Of a DNA stretch of 15,701 nucleotides, positions 1 through 7,707 are shown in pieces (the stretch's first letter is position 1; each line of letters begins with the position of its first letter). This stretch comes from Verrucomicrobiota bacterium (GTDB lineage: Bacteria; Verrucomicrobiota; Verrucomicrobiia; Opitutales; UBA953). The stretch lies in the NCBI GenBank assembly GCA_005798925.1, contig SYID01000020.1:1-15701 (forward strand), read 5' to 3'. The position numbers and the translations under genes are program-made. The notes under the pieces are model-generated. The model was not told the origin of the DNA. It made no database searches and saw only the letters and a program-made list of their open reading frames with translations.

Positions 1-537
1 GCCACGTTCACCTACAACAGCCCCGACAAGCACCTCGGCGGCCTCGGGCACATGGGCGTGAAGTTCGCCCGGGCCTTCGGCGCGCACGTCGTGCTCTTCA
101 CGACCTCGCCGTCCAAGGTCGCCGACGGCCTTCGCTTGGGCGCCCATGAAGTCGTCGTCTCCAGCGACCCCGCCGCGATGGCGAAGCACGGCTGCTCCTT
201 CGACTTCATCCTCGACTGCGTCTCGGCCCAGCACGACCTCAACGCCTACATGGCCCTGCTCAAGCTCGACGGCACGCTCTGCCTCGTCGGCGTACCGGAG
301 AAGCCCTTGGCGGTCCATGCCTTCAGCGTGATCATGCCCCGCCGCAACTTCGCCGGTTCCTGCATCGGCGGCGTCGCCGAGACCCGGGAGATGCTCGATT
401 TCTGCGCGCAGCACGGGATCGTCTCGGACATCGAGCTCATCCCGATCCAGCAGATCAACGAAGCCTGGGACCGGATGATCAAGCAGGACGTCCGTTACCG
501 GTTCGTGATCGACATGGCCTCGCTGAAGTCGGCCTGA
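1..537 (+). CDS. NAD(P)-dependent zinc alcohol dehydrogenase (YahK/CAD type), 3' part with apparent internal deletion
   Basis: The reading frame is open from the first base, so the start lies outside the window; it stops with TGA at 535-537. The readable 178 residues belong to the cinnamyl-alcohol-dehydrogenase/YahK branch of medium-chain dehydrogenases, which interconvert aldehydes and alcohols with NADP(H) in the cytoplasm. Family signatures seen are TYNSP, GGLGHMGVKFA (part of the Rossmann dinucleotide fold), LGAHEVV, SFDFILDCVSA, GTLCLVG, the SCIGG stretch, EMLDFCAQHGI and the C-terminal VRYRFVIDM. Oddly, TYNSPDKHLGG runs directly into LGHMGVKFA. In the family, as I remember it, these two motifs are separated by roughly 55-65 residues, which carry the APLLCAGIT zinc-ligand cysteine and the first glycines of the GxGGLG motif. 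The joint is in frame. The product as written is probably inactive, or the joint is an assembly collapse. It converges on the tolC-like gene with an 8-base gap. Confidence 0.8.
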   Translation, partial: ATFTYNSPDKHLGGLGHMGVKFARAFGAHVVLFTTSPSKVADGLRLGAHEVVVSSDPAAMAKHGCSFDFILDCVSAQHDLNAYMALLKLDGTLCLVGVPEKPLAVHAFSVIMPRRNFAGSCIGGVAETREMLDFCAQHGIVSDIELIPIQQINEAWDRMIKQDVRYRFVIDMASLKSA

Positions 538-545
538 ACCTGCCC

Positions 546-1928
546 CTACTTCCTGAGGTCGGCGGCGATCGCGGCGCGATAATCGGCGAGCGCGGCGAAG
601 AAATCGGCCTGCGCGGTGACTTCGGCGAACTGGGCCTCGAGCAGGGCCTGCTCGCGGATCTGCAGGGCGAGGAGATCCGTGGCGCCTTGGCTGAAGCGCG
701 TCTGTTCGGCCTTCACGAGGATCGCGGACAGCTCGACGTTGCGGCGGGCGGCGCCGAGGAGCTCATGGGCGGCGGCCAAGGCCGACCAGCCGTCCTTGAC
801 CTCGACGCGGATACGGTCGCGGACGAAATACAGGTCCTGCTCGAGACGACGAAGCTCCGCCTCGGAGACCTGCGTCCGGCCGAAGGCTTCGTTCCGCTGG
901 ATCGGGAGGCGGAACTCGAGGCCGGCGCGGGATTCGTCAGGACGGAGATCGCTGTAAGGGCCGCTACCTTGGTTGCGGGTGATACCGAAGGTCAGGTCGA
1001 GGTTCGGCAGGGTCGCATTACGCGCCAGGCGCAGGTCGACCTCGACCTTCTCCTTCAGCAACCGGACGCGGCGAAGTTCGGGGCGAAGCTCGGCCACGGC
1101 CTCGAGCATCGAGACGTCGCCCATGCGCTCGGGCAGTTCGGCGGCGGGCAGGTCCTTAGGGAGACGTTCTCGGGCGGGCGTGATGGGCTGGTCGTCGGGA
1201 CCGCGGTAGAACAACGAAAGTTCGAGGGCGGCGGCCTCGAAGCGGCGGCGGGCCTGCGTGACGATCAGCTGGCGGCTGACGATGAGGCGTTCGTTGTCGG
1301 TGACGACGATCGGGGCGACCATGCCCTTCTTGGCCTGCTCAGTCAGGGCGGCGGCGCGATCCTCGGCGACCTTCAGCTGCTCGCGGGCCACGGCCTCGCG
1401 GAGGCCGGCGGCGGCCCACTGGTAATAGGAGCGCGTCGCGGAGCGGATGATGTCGAGCTGCTGACGCTCGATGAACGGGTCGGCCAGGCTGAGGTCCAGC
1501 CGGGCCTTGAGCCGCTCGGCGCGCTGACGGTCGATCGGACCGTCGCGGAGGAGGCTGAAGCGCAGGCCTGCGCGGAATTCGCCGTCGCGCTGGGTACGGT
1601 CCTTGTCGTAGTCGGCGAGGAGACCGCTGCTGCGGCGGTACCCGGCGAAGACGTTCGCGCCCCAGAACGGCAGACGCTGCTCCAAGGCGACATCGGTGGT
1701 CTCACCGTCGTAATAGCCCTTCGGGGTGATGCCCGCCCGCAACGCGAAACCCAGGTCGAAGGCGCCGTCCGCCTGACGGAGGCGACCGGCGGCGATGTCC
1801 TGCTCGATCATCGCGATGAGCAAGGGCGGATAGCGTTCCTGGACGCTCGTGAGCACCTCCGGCAGGCGCAAAGGCTCCGCCGCGACCAGCCACGCCGGAA
1901 GGAGGGCGATGAGCGCGAGCCACCTCAC
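546..1928 (-). CDS. TolC-family outer-membrane efflux protein
   Basis: A 460-residue protein with an N-terminal signal peptide (MRWLALIALLPAWLVAA) followed by two long helical, alanine- and arginine-rich repeats typical of the outer-membrane factor (OEP) family. Such proteins trimerise into a beta-barrel with a periplasmic tunnel and form the exit duct of type I secretion or efflux complexes. Visible family features are the N-terminal LRLPEVLTSVQERYPPLL, the mid-protein LRPELRRVRLLKEK, LARNATLPNLDLTFGI, and the repeated coiled-coil segments near residues 135-230 and 355-455. The start is a GTG at 1928-1926, whose GTGA shares four bases with the stop codon of the upstream HlyD-like gene. It has the only strong Shine-Dalgarno in the window: AAGGAGG, 7 bases before the GTG. 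It is the last gene of the ABC-HlyD-TolC operon. No obvious terminator lies in the 8-base gap before the convergent dehydrogenase gene. The family is certain; the substrate is unknown. Confidence 0.9.
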   Translation of the reverse strand: MRWLALIALLPAWLVAAEPLRLPEVLTSVQERYPPLLIAMIEQDIAAGRLRQADGAFDLGFALRAGITPKGYYDGETTDVALEQRLPFWGANVFAGYRRSSGLLADYDKDRTQRDGEFRAGLRFSLLRDGPIDRQRAERLKARLDLSLADPFIERQQLDIIRSATRSYYQWAAAGLREAVAREQLKVAEDRAAALTEQAKKGMVAPIVVTDNERLIVSRQLIVTQARRRFEAAALELSLFYRGPDDQPITPARERLPKDLPAAELPERMGDVSMLEAVAELRPELRRVRLLKEKVEVDLRLARNATLPNLDLTFGITRNQGSGPYSDLRPDESRAGLEFRLPIQRNEAFGRTQVSEAELRRLEQDLYFVRDRIRVEVKDGWSALAAAHELLGAARRNVELSAILVKAEQTRFSQGATDLLALQIREQALLEAQFAEVTAQADFFAALADYRAAIAADLRK

Positions 1929-3220
1929 TTCCTTACCTCCTTGCCCAGCTCGTCCATCGCGACGACCGGCGGGAAGCCGTTGAGCTGACGCCAGATTTCC
2001 TTCCAGAGAGGCACCTGCTGGAGGAGGACCCAGCCGTTGGCGCGCACGCCTTGGCGCAGCCAGCGGTTGCCGGGCCAGCCGACCTGGGTCGGCTGGCCGT
2101 CGATCACGACGGTGTCCTTGGCCGGCGCCACGACCACGCGGAACTTGCCGGAGGGATCGCCCGCGGCGTCGACGAAGACCACTTCGCCGCCGAACGTGCC
2201 GATGGCGAGGCTCGGCCAGCCGACGAACTGGATGGCGGGCCAGCCTTCGAACTGCAGGCGCACGGGGCTGCCGGGGATCACCGTGCCGTCCGGCTTGGTC
2301 AGGCGAGGCTGCAGCAGGGGCGTGTCGTTGCCCTCGAGCCAGATCTCGACATAGCGGCTGTCGGTCTCGGGGATCACCACGCAGATGGGGCTGCCGGGGC
2401 GGAGGTAGGTGCCGTCGGTCGCCTGGACCGAGAGCACGATGCCGTCGCGCGGCGCACGGACGAGCTGTCGTTCGTTCTGGCTGATCTGGACGTCGATCAC
2501 GCCGAGGTCGCGCTCGACGGAGGCGAGGTCCGATTGGGCCGAACCGCGCTGGGCGCGCACGCCGGCGATGGTCGCGCTGAACTCGCTCTCGGTGCGGCCG
2601 AGGGTCGCTTCGGCGGCGACGAGCGCGGCGGCGGTGCTGTCGCGGGACTGGATCGCGAGTTCGTAATCACGGACCGATACCAGGCCGCCGTCCTTGAGTT
2701 CCTTGGTACGCGTGAAGTTGAGCGCGGCGGTCTCGGCCGCGATCTTGTCGGCGACCACGCGCTGGCGGGCGGCGTCGACCGACTGCCCGCGGGCGAGCTC
2801 GAGCTGCCGGACCTGCAGGTCGAGGTCTTCGATGCGGCGACGGGTGGCGGCCTGACGGTCGGACAGCGACGAGCGCTGGGACTTGAGGTTGTTCAGGAGA
2901 TTAGGGTCGTTGTCCTGCAGCTCGGCGAGCACCTCGCCGGACTTCACGCGCTGGCCTTCGACCACGTACATCTTTCGCACGAGACCCGCGACGGGCGCCT
3001 CGACGTTCACGCGTCGTTCGAGCGGATCGAAGGCGATGACCTTGCCGGAGCCCCGGACGAACTGCTGCCAAGGCAGGAACCAGATGGCCAGCACGACCGC
3101 GACGAACCCGAGGCCGGCGATGCGCGACAGCAGCCGGATGCGGAAGGAAGAGCCGGCCAGCAGCAAGGCGGGCAGGCGCCCGCGGAGGGCAGGAGCAGGG
3201 GGGTCGGCGGACGGGCTCAT
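1925..3220 (-). CDS. HlyD-family periplasmic adaptor (membrane fusion protein)
   Basis: 431 residues from ATG at 3220-3218. I chose this start because it forms an ATGA overlap with the stop of the upstream ABC gene. The frame stays open for 27 more codons upstream, but those lie inside the ABC coding region. Domains in order: cytoplasmic tail; one membrane anchor at about 33-50 (LGFVAVVLAIWFLP); first half of the lipoyl-like hairpin at 72-100 (VEAPVAGLVRKMYVVEGQRV); long coiled coil at about 105-255; second lipoyl half with QLVRAPRDGIVLSV near 252-265; then beta-barrel/membrane-proximal domains. The GWPAIQFVGWPS and LRQGVRANGWVLL segments recur, from memory, in adaptors encoded beside similar ABC and TolC genes. 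The protein would bridge the inner-membrane ABC protein and the outer-membrane TolC protein. Its own stop overlaps the tolC-like GTG by four bases, so the three genes are probably translationally coupled. Confidence 0.9.
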   Translation of the reverse strand: MSPSADPPAPALRGRLPALLLAGSSFRIRLLSRIAGLGFVAVVLAIWFLPWQQFVRGSGKVIAFDPLERRVNVEAPVAGLVRKMYVVEGQRVKSGEVLAELQDNDPNLLNNLKSQRSSLSDRQAATRRRIEDLDLQVRQLELARGQSVDAARQRVVADKIAAETAALNFTRTKELKDGGLVSVRDYELAIQSRDSTAAALVAAEATLGRTESEFSATIAGVRAQRGSAQSDLASVERDLGVIDVQISQNERQLVRAPRDGIVLSVQATDGTYLRPGSPICVVIPETDSRYVEIWLEGNDTPLLQPRLTKPDGTVIPGSPVRLQFEGWPAIQFVGWPSLAIGTFGGEVVFVDAAGDPSGKFRVVVAPAKDTVVIDGQPTQVGWPGNRWLRQGVRANGWVLLQQVPLWKEIWRQLNGFPPVVAMDELGKEVRK

Positions 3221-5373
3221 GCTTGGGAAGAAGGAATGTTGATGACCGTCTGGAAACGGCGGAGCAGCTGGGGGTCGCGGGTGGCGATCAGCAAGGTCCA
3301 AGAACGCTCGGGTCCCACGACGACGTCGATAAGCTGCGAGGTGTTCGCGGCATCCATGCCGTCGAGGAACTCATCGATGACAAGGAGACGCGGGCGTTGC
3401 AGCAAGGCGCGGGCCACGAGCAGGCGGTTACGCTGTCGGCTGGACAACGGCAGGCCGCCGGTGACGAGCTTCGTGGAAAGTCCGTCCGGCATCGCGAGGA
3501 CGTCCGCCAGCAGGCCGACTTCGGTCAAGGCAGCCTGGACCTGACCGAGCGTGATGTCGGACCGACCGAGCCGGAGGTTGTCCATCAGGGTCGCGCTCAG
3601 GATGTCCTGCGAACGCAGCACCATGGCCTGACCACGGTAGGCCTCGAGGTCCCACGAACGCAGGTCGAGACCGTCCACCATGATCGTGCCGGCGGCAGGC
3701 TCGCGCATGGCCGTGACCAGGTCGAGCAACGTGCTGCACCCGCTGCCCTGCGTGCCAGCCAGGGCGACGCGGGCGCCGGGGCCGACCTTGAAGGTCAGAC
3801 CATTCAGGAGCTCGCGGCCGCCCGGATAGGCGAAGGAGACGGCGCGCAATTCGACCGAGACCCCGGCCGGATCCCCGGCAGGGATCTCGCCACCCTCGCG
3901 GTCGGTCTCGAAGTCCACGAGATGTCCGAGCTTGTCGACGGCGGCGAGCGCGTCGTACCAGGCTTCGAACTGCTTGCCCAGCTTGGCGAAGGACGCGACG
4001 ACCGCGCTGACGATGAGTTCGCTCGCGACCAGCTGGCCGAGCGTGAGCTGCTGGCTGAGCACGAGGCCTCCGCCCACGATCAGCAAGGCCGCCGTGGCGA
4101 GCACCTCGAGGCTGAGCAGGCCGATGATCTGCCGCATGAGCACGCGGAAATGCCAGGCGCGCGCCTCGAGATAATTCCGGGCGAGCTCATCGGTCCGCTC
4201 GCCCGCCAAGGAGAGGCCGGAAGGCCCCTTGAACAGACGCGGATAACGGGCGACTTCCTCGAGCCAGCCGACCGCCGCATACTTGCTGCGGGATTCGGCC
4301 AGGCTGGAGGCGATCGCGCCCCGGCCGAGGACATAGACCACGAAAGCCAGTCCGAGCAGGGTCACGAACATGTAGGCGAGCAGGAACGGGTGATAGAATC
4401 CGAGCACGACGAGGCCGACGACGGCCCCGACGACGATGTTGATGCCGTTGAGAAGGAGCATCGCCGAACTCTTCTGCACCGTCACGACATCCAGGAAGCG
4501 GTTGACCATCTCCGGGGCGTGGACGCCGTCGAAGGCCTGCGTGCGGACGCGCGGAAGGCGCCAGGCCAGGTCGGCGGCGAGCCGGACGAAAATACGTCGC
4601 TGGATGTGCTCGGCGACGACATACTGGAGGCCGCGGATGATCGCCGAGAGCACGAGGCAGCCGGTGAGCGCGAGGGTGATGAAGATCAGCGCCTGCTGGA
4701 AAGGGGTCGACTGCGTGCCGAAGGCCAGGTTGCCGACCACGCCGTTGATGGCGAGAGGCAGGGCCAGATAAAGCAGACCGGTGACGAGACTGAAGATGAG
4801 GATCGTGGCGATATCCGAAGCCTCCGGGCGCATGAGGCCGAACAACCGGCTGATCGGGCTGGGCTGATGATTTTGCTGGTGAACGTCCTCATCGTGGCCC
4901 TTGAGCCCTTCGGCCGGCATGGTCGGCGAGACGAAGGCGACCTCGACCTCCGACTGGGCCGAAGCGAGTCCGAGCTGCCGGACCAAGGCCGTGCGGCTGA
5001 CGACGTAGGTCTTCTCGTCGCCGTCGAAGGAAGCGAGCCGTTCCCGGAAAAGGCCGCCGCCGACGACGACGGTGAAGCCTTTGCCCTCGGCATGGATGAC
5101 CAAAGGCAAGGAGGCCCTGGCCTGCCAGAGGGCGGAGGCCAGAGGCATGCGGCAGACGTCGGCCTTCAGGCCGGCGGCAGGCAGGGCGGCGGCGACGCGC
5201 TCAAGCGGCTCCTCGCCGGCATGAGCGGAAAGCGACCCGGCGATGCGCGAAGCATCCGGCTCCAAGCCGGCCTGCCGGGCCAGGAAACCGATCAGTCGGA
5301 CTTCCTGGGAGCGCCCCTCGACGGAGCCTGGGGTCGACGACGAAGATCTTCCCGCATTCGTGGAGTCAGCCAT
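3217..5373 (-). CDS. Bacteriocin/type I secretion-like ABC transporter with degenerate ATPase site
   Basis: 718 residues. Residues about 20-145 look like a degenerate C39-peptidase-like domain without a visible catalytic Cys/His pair. Six membrane helices lie near 186-206, 227-247, 304-322, 328-349, 420-438 and 447-466, and the nucleotide-binding domain spans about 505-715. This is the HlyB/LapB arrangement for exporting a substrate through an HlyD/TolC channel. The ATPase motifs are unusual. Walker A reads GTQGSGCST, with Cys546 where the phosphate-binding lysine should be; the codon is TGC. The Q-loop position holds Arg587. The signature motif is LSSRQ (643-647) instead of LSGGQ. The switch histidine is Arg699 (ATRDP). 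Walker B RLLVIDEF with Glu668 is intact. From memory, relatives of this exporter branch share the altered signature and switch residues but keep the Walker A lysine. An in-frame TAA lies 9 bases before the ATG (5371-5373), which fixes the start region; there is no Shine-Dalgarno. It is the first gene of the operon. Confidence 0.88.
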   Translation of the reverse strand: MADSTNAGRSSSSTPGSVEGRSQEVRLIGFLARQAGLEPDASRIAGSLSAHAGEEPLERVAAALPAAGLKADVCRMPLASALWQARASLPLVIHAEGKGFTVVVGGGLFRERLASFDGDEKTYVVSRTALVRQLGLASAQSEVEVAFVSPTMPAEGLKGHDEDVHQQNHQPSPISRLFGLMRPEASDIATILIFSLVTGLLYLALPLAINGVVGNLAFGTQSTPFQQALIFITLALTGCLVLSAIIRGLQYVVAEHIQRRIFVRLAADLAWRLPRVRTQAFDGVHAPEMVNRFLDVVTVQKSSAMLLLNGINIVVGAVVGLVVLGFYHPFLLAYMFVTLLGLAFVVYVLGRGAIASSLAESRSKYAAVGWLEEVARYPRLFKGPSGLSLAGERTDELARNYLEARAWHFRVLMRQIIGLLSLEVLATAALLIVGGGLVLSQQLTLGQLVASELIVSAVVASFAKLGKQFEAWYDALAAVDKLGHLVDFETDREGGEIPAGDPAGVSVELRAVSFAYPGGRELLNGLTFKVGPGARVALAGTQGSGCSTLLDLVTAMREPAAGTIMVDGLDLRSWDLEAYRGQAMVLRSQDILSATLMDNLRLGRSDITLGQVQAALTEVGLLADVLAMPDGLSTKLVTGGLPLSSRQRNRLLVARALLQRPRLLVIDEFLDGMDAANTSQLIDVVVGPERSWTLLIATRDPQLLRRFQTVINIPSSQA

Positions 5374-5439
5374 GGCGCTTTAATTCGCTGGCCGACCCAG
5401 AAGTTGCAAATCAAACCTCCTCTTAATCCGGCGTCAGAT

Positions 5440-5469
5440 GGAAGACATATGGTCTGGTCTATGTCATCC
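5440..5469. repeat. Inverted repeat upstream of exporter operon
   Basis: Arms GGAAGACATA (5440-5449) and TATGTCATCC (5460-5469) are reverse complements at 9 of 10 positions, with a 10-base spacer. The repeat sits in the 106-base gap between the stop of the SGNH gene and the start of the ABC gene, where the operon promoter is expected. There is no T-run on either side, so an operator or a weak RNA hairpin is more likely than a classical terminator. Its function is unproven. Confidence 0.4.
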
Positions 5470-5479
5470 ATGCATTAAA

Positions 5480-6220
5480 TCAACGAAGCAGGGCGAGCAC
5501 CTCGGCTTCGATGGCGTCGCTCCATATCTGATAGCCTTTTTCGTTGGGGTGCAGAAGGTCGGGCATGATCGCCTTGGAGAGCGTGCCGTCGGGTTCCAGG
5601 AACTTGGCGCCGATATCCAGGAAGAACACCTGCTTGCCGTCGGCGAAGCCCTTCACGATGGCGTTGGTGGCTTCGTTCTGCTGGCGGAACTTGTCCTCCT
5701 TGTTCGCCCCGCGAGGAAAGATGCCGAGGACGAGGATCTTGGCGTCGGGACACTTCCGACGGAGCTGACCGAGGATGGCTTTGATGCCTTCGGCGGTCTG
5801 CTCGGCGGTGCACTGGTAGACGGCGCCATCGAGCTCCTTCTGCGGCCGCCCTTGGTGCCCGGTGTTGTTCGTGCCGATCATCAGGACGATCGCCTTGGGC
5901 TTGAGGCCGTCGAAGTTGCCGTTTTCGAGACGCCAGAGGACGTGCTCGGTGCGGTCGCCGCCGATGCCGAAGTTGGCCGCCTTGCGCGGCGCCCAGGTCT
6001 TCTCCCAGACGGCTTTGCCCTTCCCTTCCCAGCCGTGGGTGATCGAGTCGCCCAGGAAGACAAGCTGCGCTTCTCCCTGCTTCGAGATGACGTTGAAGGA
6101 CTCGTGTCGCTTTTCCGTGCCGGGATGGAGCACCGGCCGGACCGCGTAGTTGGCGCAGCCGGTTAACGCGACGGCGCAGGCGAAGGTCAAAGCAAGAGAG
6201 GAGCGCATAGTAGAGACCAT
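5480..6220 (-). CDS. SGNH/GDSL-family hydrolase, predicted lipoprotein
   Basis: 246 residues with a lipoprotein signal: hydrophobic MRSSLALTFACAVA followed by the lipobox LTGC, with the lipidated Cys22. The SGNH blocks are complete: block I VFLGDSITHGW (nucleophile Ser59), block II NFGIGGDRT (Gly87), block III IGTNNTGHQ (Asn118/119) and block V DLLHPNEKGY (Asp221, His224). The sequence type resembles the platelet-activating-factor acetylhydrolase beta/gamma-like bacterial enzymes, which hydrolyse acyl or acetyl esters, often on carbohydrates. It would act at the periplasmic side of a membrane. Two possible starts exist, ATG at 6220 and ATG at 6208 (MRSSLAL); both keep the full signal and neither has a Shine-Dalgarno. 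It reads in the same direction as the exporter operon, but the 106-base gap suggests a separate unit. The substrate cannot be named from sequence. Confidence 0.88.
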   Translation of the reverse strand: MVSTMRSSLALTFACAVALTGCANYAVRPVLHPGTEKRHESFNVISKQGEAQLVFLGDSITHGWEGKGKAVWEKTWAPRKAANFGIGGDRTEHVLWRLENGNFDGLKPKAIVLMIGTNNTGHQGRPQKELDGAVYQCTAEQTAEGIKAILGQLRRKCPDAKILVLGIFPRGANKEDKFRQQNEATNAIVKGFADGKQVFFLDIGAKFLEPDGTLSKAIMPDLLHPNEKGYQIWSDAIEAEVLALLR

Positions 6221-6360
6221 CAGCCTACGCCGCCGATTTCCGCTGGCAAGCCGTCAGCCAGTCCCGGACTTACTGTCCGAATCCGTCGTTAGATTGGCTT
6301 AATCGGCTGACCTGCTTTTCGAGGTTCATTATTGTCCGGAGACTTCCTTAATTGGCGGCC

Positions 6361-7014
6361 ATGAGCAAATCCCTCAAACTCGGTCTCGCCGGCCTGCTGG
6401 TCCTTTCGGCCGTGCTCACCTACGTGCTGACGCGCCCGACGACGCCGACCGCGGCCTGGGATGGCTCGGCCCACCTGTCCCGCGCCGAGAAAGCGCTGGA
6501 AGGCCTTCCCTCCAAGGAAGCCGAGGCCCTCCGCGCCCTGCTCGTCTCGACGGGTCCCCGCCGCTACGATGACCTCGCGGGCGCCTGGTTCAAGAGCGCC
6601 TTGAAGGAGGATCTCCGCGCGGTGTCGGACTATGCCGTGGTCAGGCTCCGCGCGATGGCGGAAGCCGGCGACACCGAGGCGATGTGGCACCTGCATTTCG
6701 TGCTGACGCAGAGGATCGCCACCGGCGACGAAGGCTTCCGCTGGTTGGCGAAAGCGGCGAAGCTCGGCCACCCGCGTTCGGTGTTCGACCAAGCCAGCCT
6801 CGACCTTCGCGACCGCCCCACCGAGCTGGCCGCGGCGATGAGCGACTTCGCCCGACGCGAAGACGCCGCCGGATTCCAAGCCCTCCATTGGCTCGCCGGC
6901 GCGCACGAGAAAGGCGATCACGGATTCCCGAAGGACGCCGCCAAGGCCCGCGGCTATCGCGCGCGCGCTAAGGACCTGGGAGAAAAGCTCTTTCCGCCCC
7001 TGCCGCAGAAGTGA
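6361..7014 (+). CDS. Membrane-anchored Sel1-like repeat protein
   Basis: 217 residues. A short basic N-terminus (MSKSLK) and a hydrophobic segment at residues 7-24 (LGLAGLLVLSAVLTYVLT) suggest a signal anchor or uncleaved signal, with the rest outside the cytoplasm. The remainder is alpha-helical with at least two Sel1/TPR-like units: about 98-142 (AEAGDTEAMWHL, then GFRWLAKAAKLGHPRSVF) and about 169-207 (GFQALHWLAGAHEKGDHGFPKDAAKARGY). Such repeats usually mediate protein-protein contacts. The ATG at 6361 is preferred over the TTG three codons earlier. The gene is divergent from the SGNH lipoprotein across 140 bases and converges on the aquaporin gene, with a strong hairpin between them. I do not recognise a specific function. 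Confidence 0.75.
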   Translation: MSKSLKLGLAGLLVLSAVLTYVLTRPTTPTAAWDGSAHLSRAEKALEGLPSKEAEALRALLVSTGPRRYDDLAGAWFKSALKEDLRAVSDYAVVRLRAMAEAGDTEAMWHLHFVLTQRIATGDEGFRWLAKAAKLGHPRSVFDQASLDLRDRPTELAAAMSDFARREDAAGFQALHWLAGAHEKGDHGFPKDAAKARGYRARAKDLGEKLFPPLPQK

Positions 7015-7034
7015 CGGTCCGCCAGGCCGGACCG
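7015..7034. terminator. Hairpin between convergent genes, probable bidirectional terminator
   Basis: Perfect 7-base arms CGGTCCG (7015-7021) and CGGACCG (7028-7034) surround a 6-base loop. The hairpin starts at the first base after the Sel1-like gene's stop and lies 17 bases beyond the aquaporin stop on the other strand. There is no T-run, so it may act with Rho or only protect 3' ends. Confidence 0.55.
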
Positions 7035-7050
7035 CCGGGGCGGCCGACGG

Positions 7051-7707
7051 TCAGCCTCGGCGTCCCGGAAGGCGCGCACACACGACTGTCACGAACAAGG
7101 CGAGCAGTTGCGCGCCGCAGAAAGACAGGACGTCCGCCGGGCGGATGCCGACGAAGGTGTCGGTCAGCGCCCGCGCCACCGTGACGGCAGGATTCGCGAA
7201 AAAGGTGGAAGCCGTCGCCCAGTAGCCCGCCAGGACGGTCAGCGCGACATAAGCCGGTATGCGCGCGTCGCCGCGGGCCGACGCCGTCCGCACAAGCCCG
7301 AGCAGGAGCAAGGTGGCGAGGAACTCGCTGAAGAGCTGCGGGCCGCCCGCGCGGATCTTGGTCGCGACCTGGAGCAACGGCTGGCCGAACATCAGGTGGA
7401 CAGCCCAGACGCCGGCGATCGCGCCGCCGAACTGCGCGAGGAGATAGCCGAGCAGCCGCCCGACGGGCAGCACGCCGTCGAAAGCCGCCATCAGGCTGAC
7501 GACAGGGTTGAGGTGCGCGCCGGAGACCGGCCCGAGCAGCGAGAGGATGACGTAGAGCGCGGCGGCGGTCGCCACGCTGTTGGCCAGCAAGGCGACGGCG
7601 ACGTTGCCCGCGGCGAGCGTCTCGCCCATGACGCCGGAACCGGTCACGGCCAGCAGGAGCAGGGCCGTGCCGAGGAATTCGGCGCCGATCGTCCGCGGCG
7701 CGCTCAC
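7051..7707 (-). CDS. Aquaporin/MIP-family channel of the arsenic locus (AqpS-like)
   Basis: 218 residues of a six-helix major intrinsic protein. The two pore half-helices carry HLNPVVSL (NPV in place of the first NPA) and FANPAVTVAR (canonical NPA with the selectivity-filter arginine). The N-terminal IGAEFLGTALLL helix is typical. I place the start at GTG 7707-7705 because its GTGA overlaps the arsC stop by exactly four bases; a TTG three codons upstream (7716) is the alternative. By analogy with the ars operon of Sinorhizobium meliloti, where AqpS follows arsR and accompanies arsC, the channel would pass arsenite outward after ArsC makes it. No ArsB or Acr3 pump gene is in the window. A water or glycerol channel role cannot be excluded from sequence, but the coupling to arsC favours arsenite. 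Confidence 0.85.
   Translation of the reverse strand: MSAPRTIGAEFLGTALLLLAVTGSGVMGETLAAGNVAVALLANSVATAAALYVILSLLGPVSGAHLNPVVSLMAAFDGVLPVGRLLGYLLAQFGGAIAGVWAVHLMFGQPLLQVATKIRAGGPQLFSEFLATLLLLGLVRTASARGDARIPAYVALTVLAGYWATASTFFANPAVTVARALTDTFVGIRPADVLSFCGAQLLALFVTVVCARLPGRRG

Noticed and set aside
3223..5478. Very long open frame (751 codons) antisense to the ABC transporter gene
   Set aside because: Translation is rich in Asp, Glu, Gly and Arg with no recognisable domain; this is the usual antisense shadow of a GC-rich gene. The long plus-strand frames at 687-1988 and 2051-3544 are shadows of the tolC-like and HlyD-like genes for the same reason.
6289..6921. Minus-strand open frame opposite the Sel1-like gene
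   Set aside because: The plus-strand product has a membrane anchor and Sel1-like repeats; the minus-strand translation has nothing recognisable.
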